The translations under genes were made by a program, and so were the position numbers. Source: an uncultured Caldilineaceae bacterium (GTDB lineage: Bacteria; Chloroflexota; Anaerolineae; Caldilineales; Caldilineaceae). Taken from it: a stretch of 64,000 nt of DNA. Below are positions 54,570 through 63,360 of this stretch, piece by piece. The notes under the pieces were generated by a model that was not told the DNA's origin, did not search any database, and worked only from the letters and a program-made list of their open reading frames with translations. The stretch's first letter is position 1. Each line of letters starts with the position of its first letter. The stretch is taken from positions 2,542,001-2,606,000 of the forward strand of contig OX638330.1 in NCBI GenBank assembly GCA_951812725.1, given 5' to 3'.

Positions 54570-56333
54570 CTACTTCGACGTGATCTTGTAAATTGTACCA
54601 TTTTGGTAGCCGGATACGTAGACATTGCCCTCTTCGTCGTCGCCAATGCTGCTGACGGGGACGCGGGCGTTTGCGAGGAGTACGCTCCTCCAGGATACTA
54701 CAGCATTCCCGGCGACGGTGTCCACAATGCGGCTGAGCTCCCATATATCACCGCGACAGAAATCGGCGAACAGGAAACGGCCTTTCAATTGGGGTAGCTC
54801 GCTGCCGCGATAGACAACGCCGCCGACTATAGCGCAGCCACGAGTGTGGTCGAATTCGGCTATTGGAGAGGTGAATTCTTTTGCATGGCTGCAGGGAAAA
54901 GGCAAGTCGGGAAACTCTATACACCTGGTGCCTTCGACGGTAGGCCAGCCGTAGTTTTCGCCTCCAAGACTGGATGAAGGCACGTAATTCAGTTCTTCGC
55001 GAAGGTTGTGTCCAGTGTCGGGGAGATAGAGTTCGCCGGTGTGGATGTCGAACGCGAATCCCCATGGGTTTCTCAGGCCCATTGCCCAGATTTCGGGGCG
55101 ATAGCCGTCGACATCGACAAATGGATTGCTGGCGGGGATGCCATAGGGTAGGTCTGCAGATTCGACATCGATTCGCAGAATTTTGCCCAATAGCAGGCCG
55201 GGGTCTTGTCCGGTATGCATAGGATTGCCGGCACTGCCGCCATCTCCCATGCCGATGTACAGGTAGCCGTCTTCAGGTCCGAATACAAGGCGGCCTCCGT
55301 TGTGCGCTTCATGTGGTTGACCGACGGTAAGCAGAATTTCTTCGCTGGCCGGATCTGCAATGTCGGGATCGTCTGTGGTTTTGAAGCGGCTGATGACAGT
55401 GTCGCCGTCGAGATTGGTATAGCTCACGTAGAACTGCTGGCTGGCGGGAAAGGAGGGGGGAAAGGCGATGTTGAGTAGGCCGCGCTCTTCGCAGCAGCTA
55501 ACCTGATTGGAGATATCGAGAAAGAGGACGTCGTTGGCGACTCCACTGTGGACGACTTTGATGCGGCCATGCTGTTCCACTACGAAGACGCGGCCGCTAC
55601 CATCCCCGGCATGGGCAACCTGTACCGGTAGAACCAGGCCTTCCAGGAACATTTCCAGCCCGATCTGAGGCGGCGTATCGTTTTCGTTTTGGCGGGAAAT
55701 TGGCGTTCCAAATATTTTCACATCCTGCCAGGCGACCCAACTTGGGCTGTCAAGCGTTTGAACCAGGATCTCTCTGACGGGACGCGGCGGGTCTACTTCA
55801 ATGGAAAGTATCTGCCCATTCTCGGTGTGGATTTCAGATAGCTGCCTGAATAGCGTTCGCACGAGTGACCCGTTATCGAGCCACAAGAGGTGCGTTGTCG
55901 AGCCGGGAGGCGCTTGCGCAACAACCAACTCAATGCTGTCCACAAGATACAGGTCATCGAGAGTAATTGCAATCCACTGGGAGGGATGTTGGAGGGAGCT
56001 CCAGGCGGTTGCGGGATCGCCATCAAGGGCCCTATCAGCCGACTCTGTTTCGGCCGAGGCGCGTGCGGTTCCGGAGAGCGCAAGGTTCGGGCGCGGCGGC
56101 GTTGATTCAGTAGCTGTGGGCTCCGGTGTGGCTGAAGGTGTAGGTGCCGGGGTGGATGTGGCTGGAGTTAGCTGGGTTACCTTGGTCTTTGCGGCAGGTT
56201 GATCGGGCTCCGATTGTGCGGCACAAGAGGCGGTGACGATCAGAGCCAGAAGCGCCAGGAAGATTGCTCCGAGAACTCTTATTTGTCGCCTGTCGAAAGG
56301 TAAACGCAGGTGCGGTTGCGAAGAACTGGGCAT
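54570..56333 (-). CDS. lipoprotein with discoidin-like domain and PQQ glucose/sorbosone dehydrogenase
   Basis: 587 aa from ATG 56333; a TTG at 56372 is an alternative and neither has a clear Shine-Dalgarno. Lipobox TASC (Cys37), then a Thr/Pro/Ala linker to about residue 90, a discoidin-like domain about 95-230 (PPGSTTHLLWLDNGS, LDSPSWVAWQDVKIFG) and a dehydrogenase domain about 240-587 (VAHAGDGSGRVFVVEQHG, VSCCEERGLLNIAFPP, HNGGRLVFGPEDGYLYI, RNPWGFAFDIHTGELYLPD, FADFCRGDIWEL). The family oxidises aldose sugars with PQQ and passes electrons to the respiratory chain; here it would act on the outer face of the membrane. Confidence 0.9.
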   Translation of the reverse strand: MPSSSQPHLRLPFDRRQIRVLGAIFLALLALIVTASCAAQSEPDQPAAKTKVTQLTPATSTPAPTPSATPEPTATESTPPRPNLALSGTARASAETESADRALDGDPATAWSSLQHPSQWIAITLDDLYLVDSIELVVAQAPPGSTTHLLWLDNGSLVRTLFRQLSEIHTENGQILSIEVDPPRPVREILVQTLDSPSWVAWQDVKIFGTPISRQNENDTPPQIGLEMFLEGLVLPVQVAHAGDGSGRVFVVEQHGRIKVVHSGVANDVLFLDISNQVSCCEERGLLNIAFPPSFPASQQFYVSYTNLDGDTVISRFKTTDDPDIADPASEEILLTVGQPHEAHNGGRLVFGPEDGYLYIGMGDGGSAGNPMHTGQDPGLLLGKILRIDVESADLPYGIPASNPFVDVDGYRPEIWAMGLRNPWGFAFDIHTGELYLPDTGHNLREELNYVPSSSLGGENYGWPTVEGTRCIEFPDLPFPCSHAKEFTSPIAEFDHTRGCAIVGGVVYRGSELPQLKGRFLFADFCRGDIWELSRIVDTVAGNAVVSWRSVLLANARVPVSSIGDDEEGNVYVSGYQNGTIYKITSK

Positions 56334-56397
56334 GCACAGGGGCGAAAACAGGATTTGGGATGCCTCCAGCAAGTCTGTGAATACGCGAGGAGTGGTA

Positions 56398-59300
56398 TTA
56401 TCTCTCTGTGATCATGTAAATGGTACCATTCTGGTAGCCGGCGGCGTAGACATTGCCGTCCTGGTCTTCGCCGATGCTGCTTACTGGAAAGCCGGCGTTG
56501 GTGAGGTGTGCGCTGTGCCATCCCTCTGACGCATGCCCTGTCGCGCCATCTTCAGTGCGCTTCAGTCCCCAGATGTCGCCGCGACAGAAGTCTGCGAAGA
56601 GGAAGTAACCGTACAAGTCGGTGTGGCGGCTACCCCGATAGACTGCTCCTCCGACAACTGCGCAGCCTTGGGAATGGTCATATTCGGCTACAGGCAGGGT
56701 CAGTCCATCGGCGGAACAAGCCAGGAAGTCGTGCTCGAAACAGATATTTCCTTCCATGACTGCCCAACCGTAATTTCGACCAGCTTGACTCTCTGCGGAC
56801 TGAAAGTTTACCTCTTCACGCAGGCTGCCGCCCACATCGGTCATGAATAGATCGCCGGTCTGCCGATCAAAAGCGAATCCCCAAGGATTTCGCAGACCCA
56901 ATGCCCAGATTTCAGGCCGAAATTGGTTCGAGTTGACAAAGGGATTGTTGGCGGGGACAGTGTAGGGCTTGGAACCCGACTCCACATCGATACGCAGGAT
57001 TTTCCCCAGTAAGGTGTCGGGCCTCTGCGCCCAGTTGTCAGGATCCCGAAACGTACCGCCGTCGCCGCTGCCGATGTAGAGATACCCGTCCTTTGGCCCG
57101 AAAGCCAGATGGCCGCCATTGTGGACCTTGTAGGGTTGTTCGATTGTCAGCACAATTTCCTCACTTGCCGGATCGGCAATATCCGGATCGTCGGTGGCGG
57201 TGAAGCGGCTGATTACCGTATTGCCGTCGATGTTCGAGTAGCTGACGTAGAAATGTTGGCTGGCTGCGTAGCCGGGTGGAAAGGCGATGCCAAACAAGCC
57301 CTGCTCACCGCAACAGATGACGCGATCGGTAATGTCAAGGAAGGGCGATTCGAGAAGGAGTGCATCCTTGACGGTTCGGATACGGCCTTTCTGTTCGGCC
57401 ACAAAAAGTCGGCCGCTGTTGTCGCCTGCATTCGCTATGAGGACGGGAAGTTCCAGGCCTGTGACGAACTCGTTGAGCCGTGCTTTTGGTGCATCGTTAT
57501 TCGCCCTCAAATTTGCGGTTCCCGTGCCCAGGACCCTAACTTCCGGCCAGGCAACATTACCGGGACTTTTCAGGGTGAGCACCATTACCTCATTGACGAT
57601 GCGAGGCGGCTGGATAGGGACAGTGAGCACACCGTTTTCATCAGGGAGAATGTCGGTGATCCGCTTGAAAAGAGTGCGGGTTCCGGAGCCGTTTCCCAAC
57701 CAGATTTCGAAGGTAGTTGGACCGGGTTTGTCCAGCGGGAAGACCAGATCCAACTGGTCTACGACGTAGAGGTCCTCCAGGATGACTGAGAACCATTGCG
57801 GCGGGGGTTGTCTGGAATCCCAGAGCGTTGATAGATCTCCATCGATAGCCAGCCCTGTTGATTGGCTTTCACCTGAAGCCCGCCCTACGCCGTTTAAAGC
57901 AATGTTGACCCGTGAAACCTGAGTAGTTGGAGGACCGGCCGGCCTTTCGGCGAGCATATAGAGGGCGCCGTCGCTGAGACTGGTAGCGTAAAGGGTACCA
58001 ACTTCGTCGCGGCCGATGCTACTGATTGAAATTGGCGCGTTTATCAGCAGTGTACTCTGCCATCCCGTCTGATCGTTGCCGTCGGGCCTTTTCAGACCCC
58101 AGATGCGGCCGCTACAGATATCAGCATACAGGAAGAGGCCTTGCAAACTTGGAGGCCCGGGCCCGCGATAGACGGCGCCGCCGGAAATAGCGCATCCTTG
58201 CGAGTGGTCATATTCTGCGATCGGCAGTGTCAGACCTTCTGCACTACAGGGGACGACGAAATTGTCGAAGCAGAGGTTGCCCTCCATCCTGTACCAGCCA
58301 TAATCCTCGCCGCCGGTACTGGAGGCCGGCTGGAAGTTGATTTCTTCGCGTCGCCGGTTCCCGGAATCTGGAATGAAGAGGTCGCCTGTTTTTTCGTCAA
58401 AGGCGAATTCGGCTGGGTTGCGCAGGCCAAGCGCCCATATCTCGCCACGGTAGCCGTCGACCTGTGTAAAGGGATTGTTGTCGGGGACAGCATATGGCTT
58501 CACACCCGATTCCACGTCGATACGCAGCAGCTTGCTTAGGAGGACGCCAGGGTCCAAGGCCGGGTTGTCAGGGTAGCTGAAGGAGCCGCCGTCTCCGCTG
58601 GCCAAGTAGAGGTAGCCGTCGTGCGGTCCGAATGCCATGTGGCCGCCGTTGTGATGTTCTGCTGGTTGGTCGATGGTAATAACGACCTCTTCACTGTCCG
58701 GATCGGCTTTGTCCGGGTCGTCGGTTGTGTGGAAGCGACTGATGACGGTATGGCCGTCGATATCGGTATAGCTCAGGTAGAATTGCTGTTTGGCGGCAAA
58801 GGAGGGTGGGAATGCAATGTCGATCAGCCCCCGGTGTCCGCAACAGCGGACGCGATCGGTAATATCCAGGAACGGTTCATCGAGGGCGGCTCCGTTCTTG
58901 ACGATGCGGATGCGCCCTTTCCTTTCGGCCACGAACAGACGCCCACTCTGATCGTTGGCGTGGGTAACTTTCACGGGCATTTCCAGCCCGGTTGCGGTTG
59001 GCTGGAGTCTAAGTTGAGGCATGTTGTTCACTTGGACGGGGCTGGTCACCGGCAGGCCATAGACGCTCACCTCGCGCCAGGCCACCCAACTGGGACTGTC
59101 AAGGGTAAGAATCAGGACTTCGTTGACGGTCTGGGGAGGATCGAGCTTCACTTCCAAGACCTGACCATCTTCGGTAGGCACATTGGTAAGCCGCGCGAGG
59201 CGGGTGCGACTGCCGGAACCATTGCCGAGCCAGATTTCATGCGTGGTTGGACCGGCAGGGGACTGTGTGATGGCCATCCGAATTCTGTCTACGATATATA

Positions 59301-59658
59301 GATCGTCGAGAAGAACTGAGAACCACTGCGGGGCGGGCTGTTGTGAACTCCAGACTGAGTTGATGTCGCCGTCAATAGCGAGGCCTGCTGTGTCCACATC
59401 GACTGTCAGAAGGCCGGTCTGGTTTCTCGTTGAGCCTGTTGCATAGGCCCGCATTGCGACATTTTCTCCAGCTGGCGGAGGTCCGAAAGGGGCGGCATGC
59501 CATAGGGATGCCGGAGAAACTGAAAGGGTCAGATTGGCGATTGCTGCTGTTGGGCCGGCTGTGATACCGGCCGCAGGAACGCCTTCGGTAGTTGACAGGC
59601 ATGCCGCCGCAGTGAGGACGGAAAGTACAATTATATGTAGGCTGACTATTCTCGCCAT
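56398..59658 (-). CDS. double-headed lipoprotein: (discoidin-like + PQQ sugar dehydrogenase) x 2
   Basis: 1086 aa, about twice the neighbours. Lipobox AAAC (Cys20). Unit 1: discoidin-like about 66-210 (PAGPTTHEIWLGNGSG), dehydrogenase about 220-570 (VRCCGHRGLIDIAFPP, HNGGHMAFGPHDGYLYL). Unit 2: discoidin-like about 585-715 (KPGPTTFEIWLGNGSG), dehydrogenase about 725-1086 (VICCGEQGLFGIAFPP, HNGGHLAFGPKDGYLYI). The two units are diverged paralogues, so this is a stable fusion, not a very recent duplication. In unit 1 the usual RNPWGFAFD reads RNPAEFAFD. It lies 64-93 nt from its neighbours in the same operon. Confidence 0.9.
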   Translation of the reverse strand: MARIVSLHIIVLSVLTAAACLSTTEGVPAAGITAGPTAAIANLTLSVSPASLWHAAPFGPPPAGENVAMRAYATGSTRNQTGLLTVDVDTAGLAIDGDINSVWSSQQPAPQWFSVLLDDLYIVDRIRMAITQSPAGPTTHEIWLGNGSGSRTRLARLTNVPTEDGQVLEVKLDPPQTVNEVLILTLDSPSWVAWREVSVYGLPVTSPVQVNNMPQLRLQPTATGLEMPVKVTHANDQSGRLFVAERKGRIRIVKNGAALDEPFLDITDRVRCCGHRGLIDIAFPPSFAAKQQFYLSYTDIDGHTVISRFHTTDDPDKADPDSEEVVITIDQPAEHHNGGHMAFGPHDGYLYLASGDGGSFSYPDNPALDPGVLLSKLLRIDVESGVKPYAVPDNNPFTQVDGYRGEIWALGLRNPAEFAFDEKTGDLFIPDSGNRRREEINFQPASSTGGEDYGWYRMEGNLCFDNFVVPCSAEGLTLPIAEYDHSQGCAISGGAVYRGPGPPSLQGLFLYADICSGRIWGLKRPDGNDQTGWQSTLLINAPISISSIGRDEVGTLYATSLSDGALYMLAERPAGPPTTQVSRVNIALNGVGRASGESQSTGLAIDGDLSTLWDSRQPPPQWFSVILEDLYVVDQLDLVFPLDKPGPTTFEIWLGNGSGTRTLFKRITDILPDENGVLTVPIQPPRIVNEVMVLTLKSPGNVAWPEVRVLGTGTANLRANNDAPKARLNEFVTGLELPVLIANAGDNSGRLFVAEQKGRIRTVKDALLLESPFLDITDRVICCGEQGLFGIAFPPGYAASQHFYVSYSNIDGNTVISRFTATDDPDIADPASEEIVLTIEQPYKVHNGGHLAFGPKDGYLYIGSGDGGTFRDPDNWAQRPDTLLGKILRIDVESGSKPYTVPANNPFVNSNQFRPEIWALGLRNPWGFAFDRQTGDLFMTDVGGSLREEVNFQSAESQAGRNYGWAVMEGNICFEHDFLACSADGLTLPVAEYDHSQGCAVVGGAVYRGSRHTDLYGYFLFADFCRGDIWGLKRTEDGATGHASEGWHSAHLTNAGFPVSSIGEDQDGNVYAAGYQNGTIYMITER

Positions 59659-59751
59659 GGACTATGCGCTGTTGCTCCGGGCTGGATTGGACCTGAACTC
59701 TTTCGACACTTCCCCGCTGGATTTCTGCATGTGGGGGCTAAGGCCGATGTG

Positions 59752-61497
59752 TCATTTCTCGGTAAGAATGAAGACCACGCCGGCGGTTTCAGCGTGGCCG
59801 GTTAAGTAGACGTTGCCCTCTTCATCGACTCCAGCACTACTGATAGGCATTCCAGCCTTTGTCAATAGTTCACTCCGCCATCTGCCCTGGTTTTGGTTCG
59901 TTTCATTGTTGTCAAACTGTTCCACGCCATAAATGTGACCGGTACAGTAGTCGGCAACGATGAATGTCCCCTGAAGTTGAGGAAGCTCTTCTGCGGTGTA
60001 GACGGCTCCGCCGACAATTGCGCACCCGCGGGTGTGGTCGTAAGAGGCCACGGGCAGGATCAGGCCGCCGGCGCTACAGGAAAGGATGTCATGCTCAAAA
60101 CAGATTTCTCCTTCCATAATAGGCCAGCCGTAGTTTGCACCACCGGGAAATCCTGCGGGCTGGTAATTCACTTCCTCGCGCTTGTAGTTGCCTGTGTCCG
60201 GCAGGTACAGGCCGCCGCTATGTTTGTCAAAAGCAAACCCCCATGGATTGCGCAGGCCCAGAGCCCAGATTTCAGGGCGGTATTTACTGTCCTGTACGAA
60301 AGGATTGTCCGGGGGGATGGCGTAGGGCACGGCGCCCGACTCCACATCGATGCGCAGGAGTTTGCCCAGCAATGTATCGGAAGACTGCCCGCTGTTCTCC
60401 GGATCGCGGGGGAGACCGCCGTCGCCGCTGCCGATATAGAGGTAACCGTCTTCCGGGCCGAATGCCAGATGGCCGCCGTTGTGGTTCTCGTGGGATTGAT
60501 CGATGGTGAGCAGTATTTCCTCGCTGTCTTCATCTGCCCGATTCGGGTCGACGGTGGTGGCAAAACGGCTGATGGTGGTTGCACCTTGACTGTTAGTGTA
60601 ACTCAGGTAGAAGTGCCCGCTCTCAGGATAAGTCGAAGGGAATGCCAAACCGAACAAGCCCCTCTCACCGACGCAGCAGCTGACGCGCCCTGAAATATCC
60701 AGGAAAGGAGTATCAATTGTGACACCATGATTGACTATGCGGATGCGGCCTGGCTGTTCGACAACGAAAATGCGGCCGCTGCCGTCGCCGGCGTGCGTCA
60801 CTCGCACTGGATATTCCAGCCCCGTTGCAACCTCTGCGACTTCGTATTCGGGGGCATTATTGTCCGACTCGGAGACGGCAACTTGGGTACCGAATACCTG
60901 CAGATCACGCCAGGCGACCCAGCTTGGGCTGTGAATGGTCAGAATCAGCACTTCGTTCACGATCTGTGGCGGTCTGATTTCGATAGTAAGCGTCAGGCCG
61001 TCCTCAGTGTGAACGTCGGACAGGCGCTTATAGAAGGTGCGCAGGCCCGACCCATGTCCCAGCCACACTTCGTGCGTGGTCGGACCAGGAGGCGCCTGGG
61101 TGATGATCATCTCTACTCTGTCTACCAGATAGGGTTGATCCAAACCGATAGCGTACCACTGCGGCGCAGACTGTTGGGAACTCCAGATTGTTTCCGGATC
61201 GCCATCGATGGCCAAGTGCGCTGCTTCGTCGGGGACCAGATGGCCTTCAGCGCCTCTGATGTAGGCGAGGCCGGATGCCAGAGGGGCGACATTGTCCCCA
61301 AGCGGGGCGCTCATGACTGGGGTGACGGATGGCGTTGTGGCAGGAGAGAGTGAGATTTTCAGATTGGCGAGAGGCTGGGAGGTGTCGGATGATCCGGGGG
61401 CAGATTGACCGACATTGTTTGTTGAAGAACAGGCGGCTACGAAGAGAGCCAATAACACGACACCAAGAAAGCAGCAGATTTTTTTCGTTTCGGTCAT
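59752..61497 (-). CDS. lipoprotein with discoidin-like domain and PQQ glucose/sorbosone dehydrogenase
   Basis: 581 aa from ATG 61497, chosen because a full lipoprotein signal follows (LLALFVAAC, Cys23); the open frame continues upstream into the previous gene without support. A linker with Ser/Pro/Thr leads to a discoidin-like domain about 80-215 (PPGPTTHEVWLGHGSG) and a dehydrogenase domain about 225-581 (VTHAGDGSGRIFVVEQPG, VSCCVGERGLFGLAFPS with one extra residue after CC, HNGGHLAFGPEDGYLYI, RNPWGFAFDKHSGGLYLPD). Near its end VADYCTGHIYGVE replaces the FADFCRGDIWGL seen in others. Ribosome-binding site weak. Confidence 0.9.
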   Translation of the reverse strand: MTETKKICCFLGVVLLALFVAACSSTNNVGQSAPGSSDTSQPLANLKISLSPATTPSVTPVMSAPLGDNVAPLASGLAYIRGAEGHLVPDEAAHLAIDGDPETIWSSQQSAPQWYAIGLDQPYLVDRVEMIITQAPPGPTTHEVWLGHGSGLRTFYKRLSDVHTEDGLTLTIEIRPPQIVNEVLILTIHSPSWVAWRDLQVFGTQVAVSESDNNAPEYEVAEVATGLEYPVRVTHAGDGSGRIFVVEQPGRIRIVNHGVTIDTPFLDISGRVSCCVGERGLFGLAFPSTYPESGHFYLSYTNSQGATTISRFATTVDPNRADEDSEEILLTIDQSHENHNGGHLAFGPEDGYLYIGSGDGGLPRDPENSGQSSDTLLGKLLRIDVESGAVPYAIPPDNPFVQDSKYRPEIWALGLRNPWGFAFDKHSGGLYLPDTGNYKREEVNYQPAGFPGGANYGWPIMEGEICFEHDILSCSAGGLILPVASYDHTRGCAIVGGAVYTAEELPQLQGTFIVADYCTGHIYGVEQFDNNETNQNQGRWRSELLTKAGMPISSAGVDEEGNVYLTGHAETAGVVFILTEK

Positions 61498-61583
61498 GGC
61501 ATTACTTTGGCTATGCGTAGCCTGATTCTGATAGCTATTGAAGGGAGAGCAGGCGTCTAGTACGACCAGTTCACCTTTCATAC

Positions 61584-63254
61584 TCATTGTTCCACCAGCA
61601 TGTAGACGGCGCCGTCTTGATAGCCGGTAAAGTAGATATTGGCTTCTTCGTCTTTGCCGACACTGCTGATTGGAACAGATGCGTTGGCAAGCAGTTCGGT
61701 GTGCCACAAGTTCTGGGAACCTAAATGGGGAGGTTTCAATCCCCATATCCGCCCACTACAGAAGTCGGCGAACAGGAAAAGACCCTGTAAATCCGCGCTG
61801 CCGCTGCCGCGATAGACCGCACCACCCACGACTGCACAACCTTGCGTATGGTCGAATTCGGCCACGGGGGCTGTCAAGCCATCGACGCGCTGGTCGCATG
61901 GCCAGTATTCGAAACAGATGGTTCCTTCCATAATGGGCCAACCGTAGTTCTCGCCGCCATCATTTGTGGCGGGCTGGAAGTTCACTTCCTCGCGATGGGA
62001 GTTACCGACATCCGGTATAAAGAGGTCGCCGGTCTGCGGGTCAAAGGCAAATCCCCAGGGATTGCGAATGCCCAGCGCCCATATTTCGCCACGGAAGTCG
62101 TCATTCTGCGAGTAGGGATTACTGCTGGGCACGCGATAGGGAATGTCTGTGTCACTCACATCGATCCGAAGAATCTTGCCTCGCAGCGACGTGGGATCCT
62201 GGCCTGCGTTTTCGTACCAGAGACCGCCGTCTCCACTGCCTATGTAGAGGAAGCCATCCTGCGGTCCGAAGGCAAGATGGCCGCCATTGTGCATCGCGTC
62301 CGGTTGGTCGATTGTCAGGACAATTTCCTCGCTGTCCTGGTCGACTCTGTTCGGATCGCCGCTGGTTGCGAAACGGCTGATAACAGTGACGCCGTCGATA
62401 TTTGTGTAACTCACAAATAGAATAGGGACGGCTGGAAAGGAAGGGGGAAAGGCTACATTGAGCAGCCCTTGCTCGCCGCAACAACTGACGCGGTCCGCAA
62501 TATCCAGAAAGGGCTCATCCTGGATCACGCCGTCTTGCACGATAAGGACACGGCCTCTCTGTTCAACAACGAATAACCTGCCGCTGCCGTCGCCTGCGTG
62601 GGTGACCTGCACCGGCAACTCGAATCCCGAGACTACTTTGACAAGCTTCAGGCCAGCCGTCCGTTGCTCTGTCGGGTGGGCAGCTGGAGACCCGAACACT
62701 CGCAATTCGCGCCAAGCCACCCAACTGGGACTCTCAAGGGTGAGAACCAGGACTTCGTCTGCGACCCGCGGGGGCACAAAGTCAATGCGGAGGGTTTGGC
62801 CGTCCTCTGTGTAAACTTCGGAGAGACGTTTGTAGAGTGTGCGGGTACCCGTAGCGTTGCCTAGCCACACCTCATGTGTAGTCGGGCCAGACGGAGCTTG
62901 TGCCGTGACCAACTCGACGGAATGTATCATGTACAAACCGTCCAGGGCAACTGAGAACCATTGCGTCGGATGTTGTCCGGAACTCCAAACTGTTTCAGAA
63001 TCGCCATCGATCGCATTGTACGCAGTTTCTTCATCGATTCTCAGATGGCCTTCTTCGGTCTTTGTAGAACCGCGTCCGACACCCCGACCTGCGACATTCT
63101 CACCCTGCGGAGGAGGTGTTGATGTAGCAGTGGGTTGAGGGGTGGCCGTTTGTACCGGGTCTACCGTGTCAGATTCAGTGGAGGACCGACATGAGGCCAG
63201 AACCAGAAGAGAAAGCAGTGCACAGACGGCGAAATATCGGGGCATTCTACTCAT
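61584..63254 (-). CDS. lipoprotein with discoidin-like domain and PQQ glucose/sorbosone dehydrogenase
   Basis: 556 aa from ATG 63254 (63245 is possible). Lipobox LASC (Cys22), linker QTATPQPTATSTPPP, discoidin-like domain about 45-185 (AIDGDSETVWSSGQHPTQW, PSGPTTHEVWLGNATG) and dehydrogenase about 200-556 (VTHAGDGSGRLFVVEQRG, VSCCGEQGLLNVAFPP, HNGGHLAFGPQDGFLYI, RNPWGFAFDPQTGDLFIPD, FADFCSGRIWGL). It is the first of the five dehydrogenase genes, 106 nt behind the DppC-type permease gene, so uptake and extracytoplasmic sugar oxidation are probably co-expressed. Confidence 0.9.
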   Translation of the reverse strand: MSRMPRYFAVCALLSLLVLASCRSSTESDTVDPVQTATPQPTATSTPPPQGENVAGRGVGRGSTKTEEGHLRIDEETAYNAIDGDSETVWSSGQHPTQWFSVALDGLYMIHSVELVTAQAPSGPTTHEVWLGNATGTRTLYKRLSEVYTEDGQTLRIDFVPPRVADEVLVLTLESPSWVAWRELRVFGSPAAHPTEQRTAGLKLVKVVSGFELPVQVTHAGDGSGRLFVVEQRGRVLIVQDGVIQDEPFLDIADRVSCCGEQGLLNVAFPPSFPAVPILFVSYTNIDGVTVISRFATSGDPNRVDQDSEEIVLTIDQPDAMHNGGHLAFGPQDGFLYIGSGDGGLWYENAGQDPTSLRGKILRIDVSDTDIPYRVPSSNPYSQNDDFRGEIWALGIRNPWGFAFDPQTGDLFIPDVGNSHREEVNFQPATNDGGENYGWPIMEGTICFEYWPCDQRVDGLTAPVAEFDHTQGCAVVGGAVYRGSGSADLQGLFLFADFCSGRIWGLKPPHLGSQNLWHTELLANASVPISSVGKDEEANIYFTGYQDGAVYMLVEQ

Positions 63255-63360
63255 GTGCGACAGGTCTTTCCGCCAACAGCAATGAATGTGAGAGAGCAGG
63301 GTTGGAAACTGCCCTGCAAGACGAGCGGCATGCTTGGCGCTGCATCTCTTGCCCATGCTA

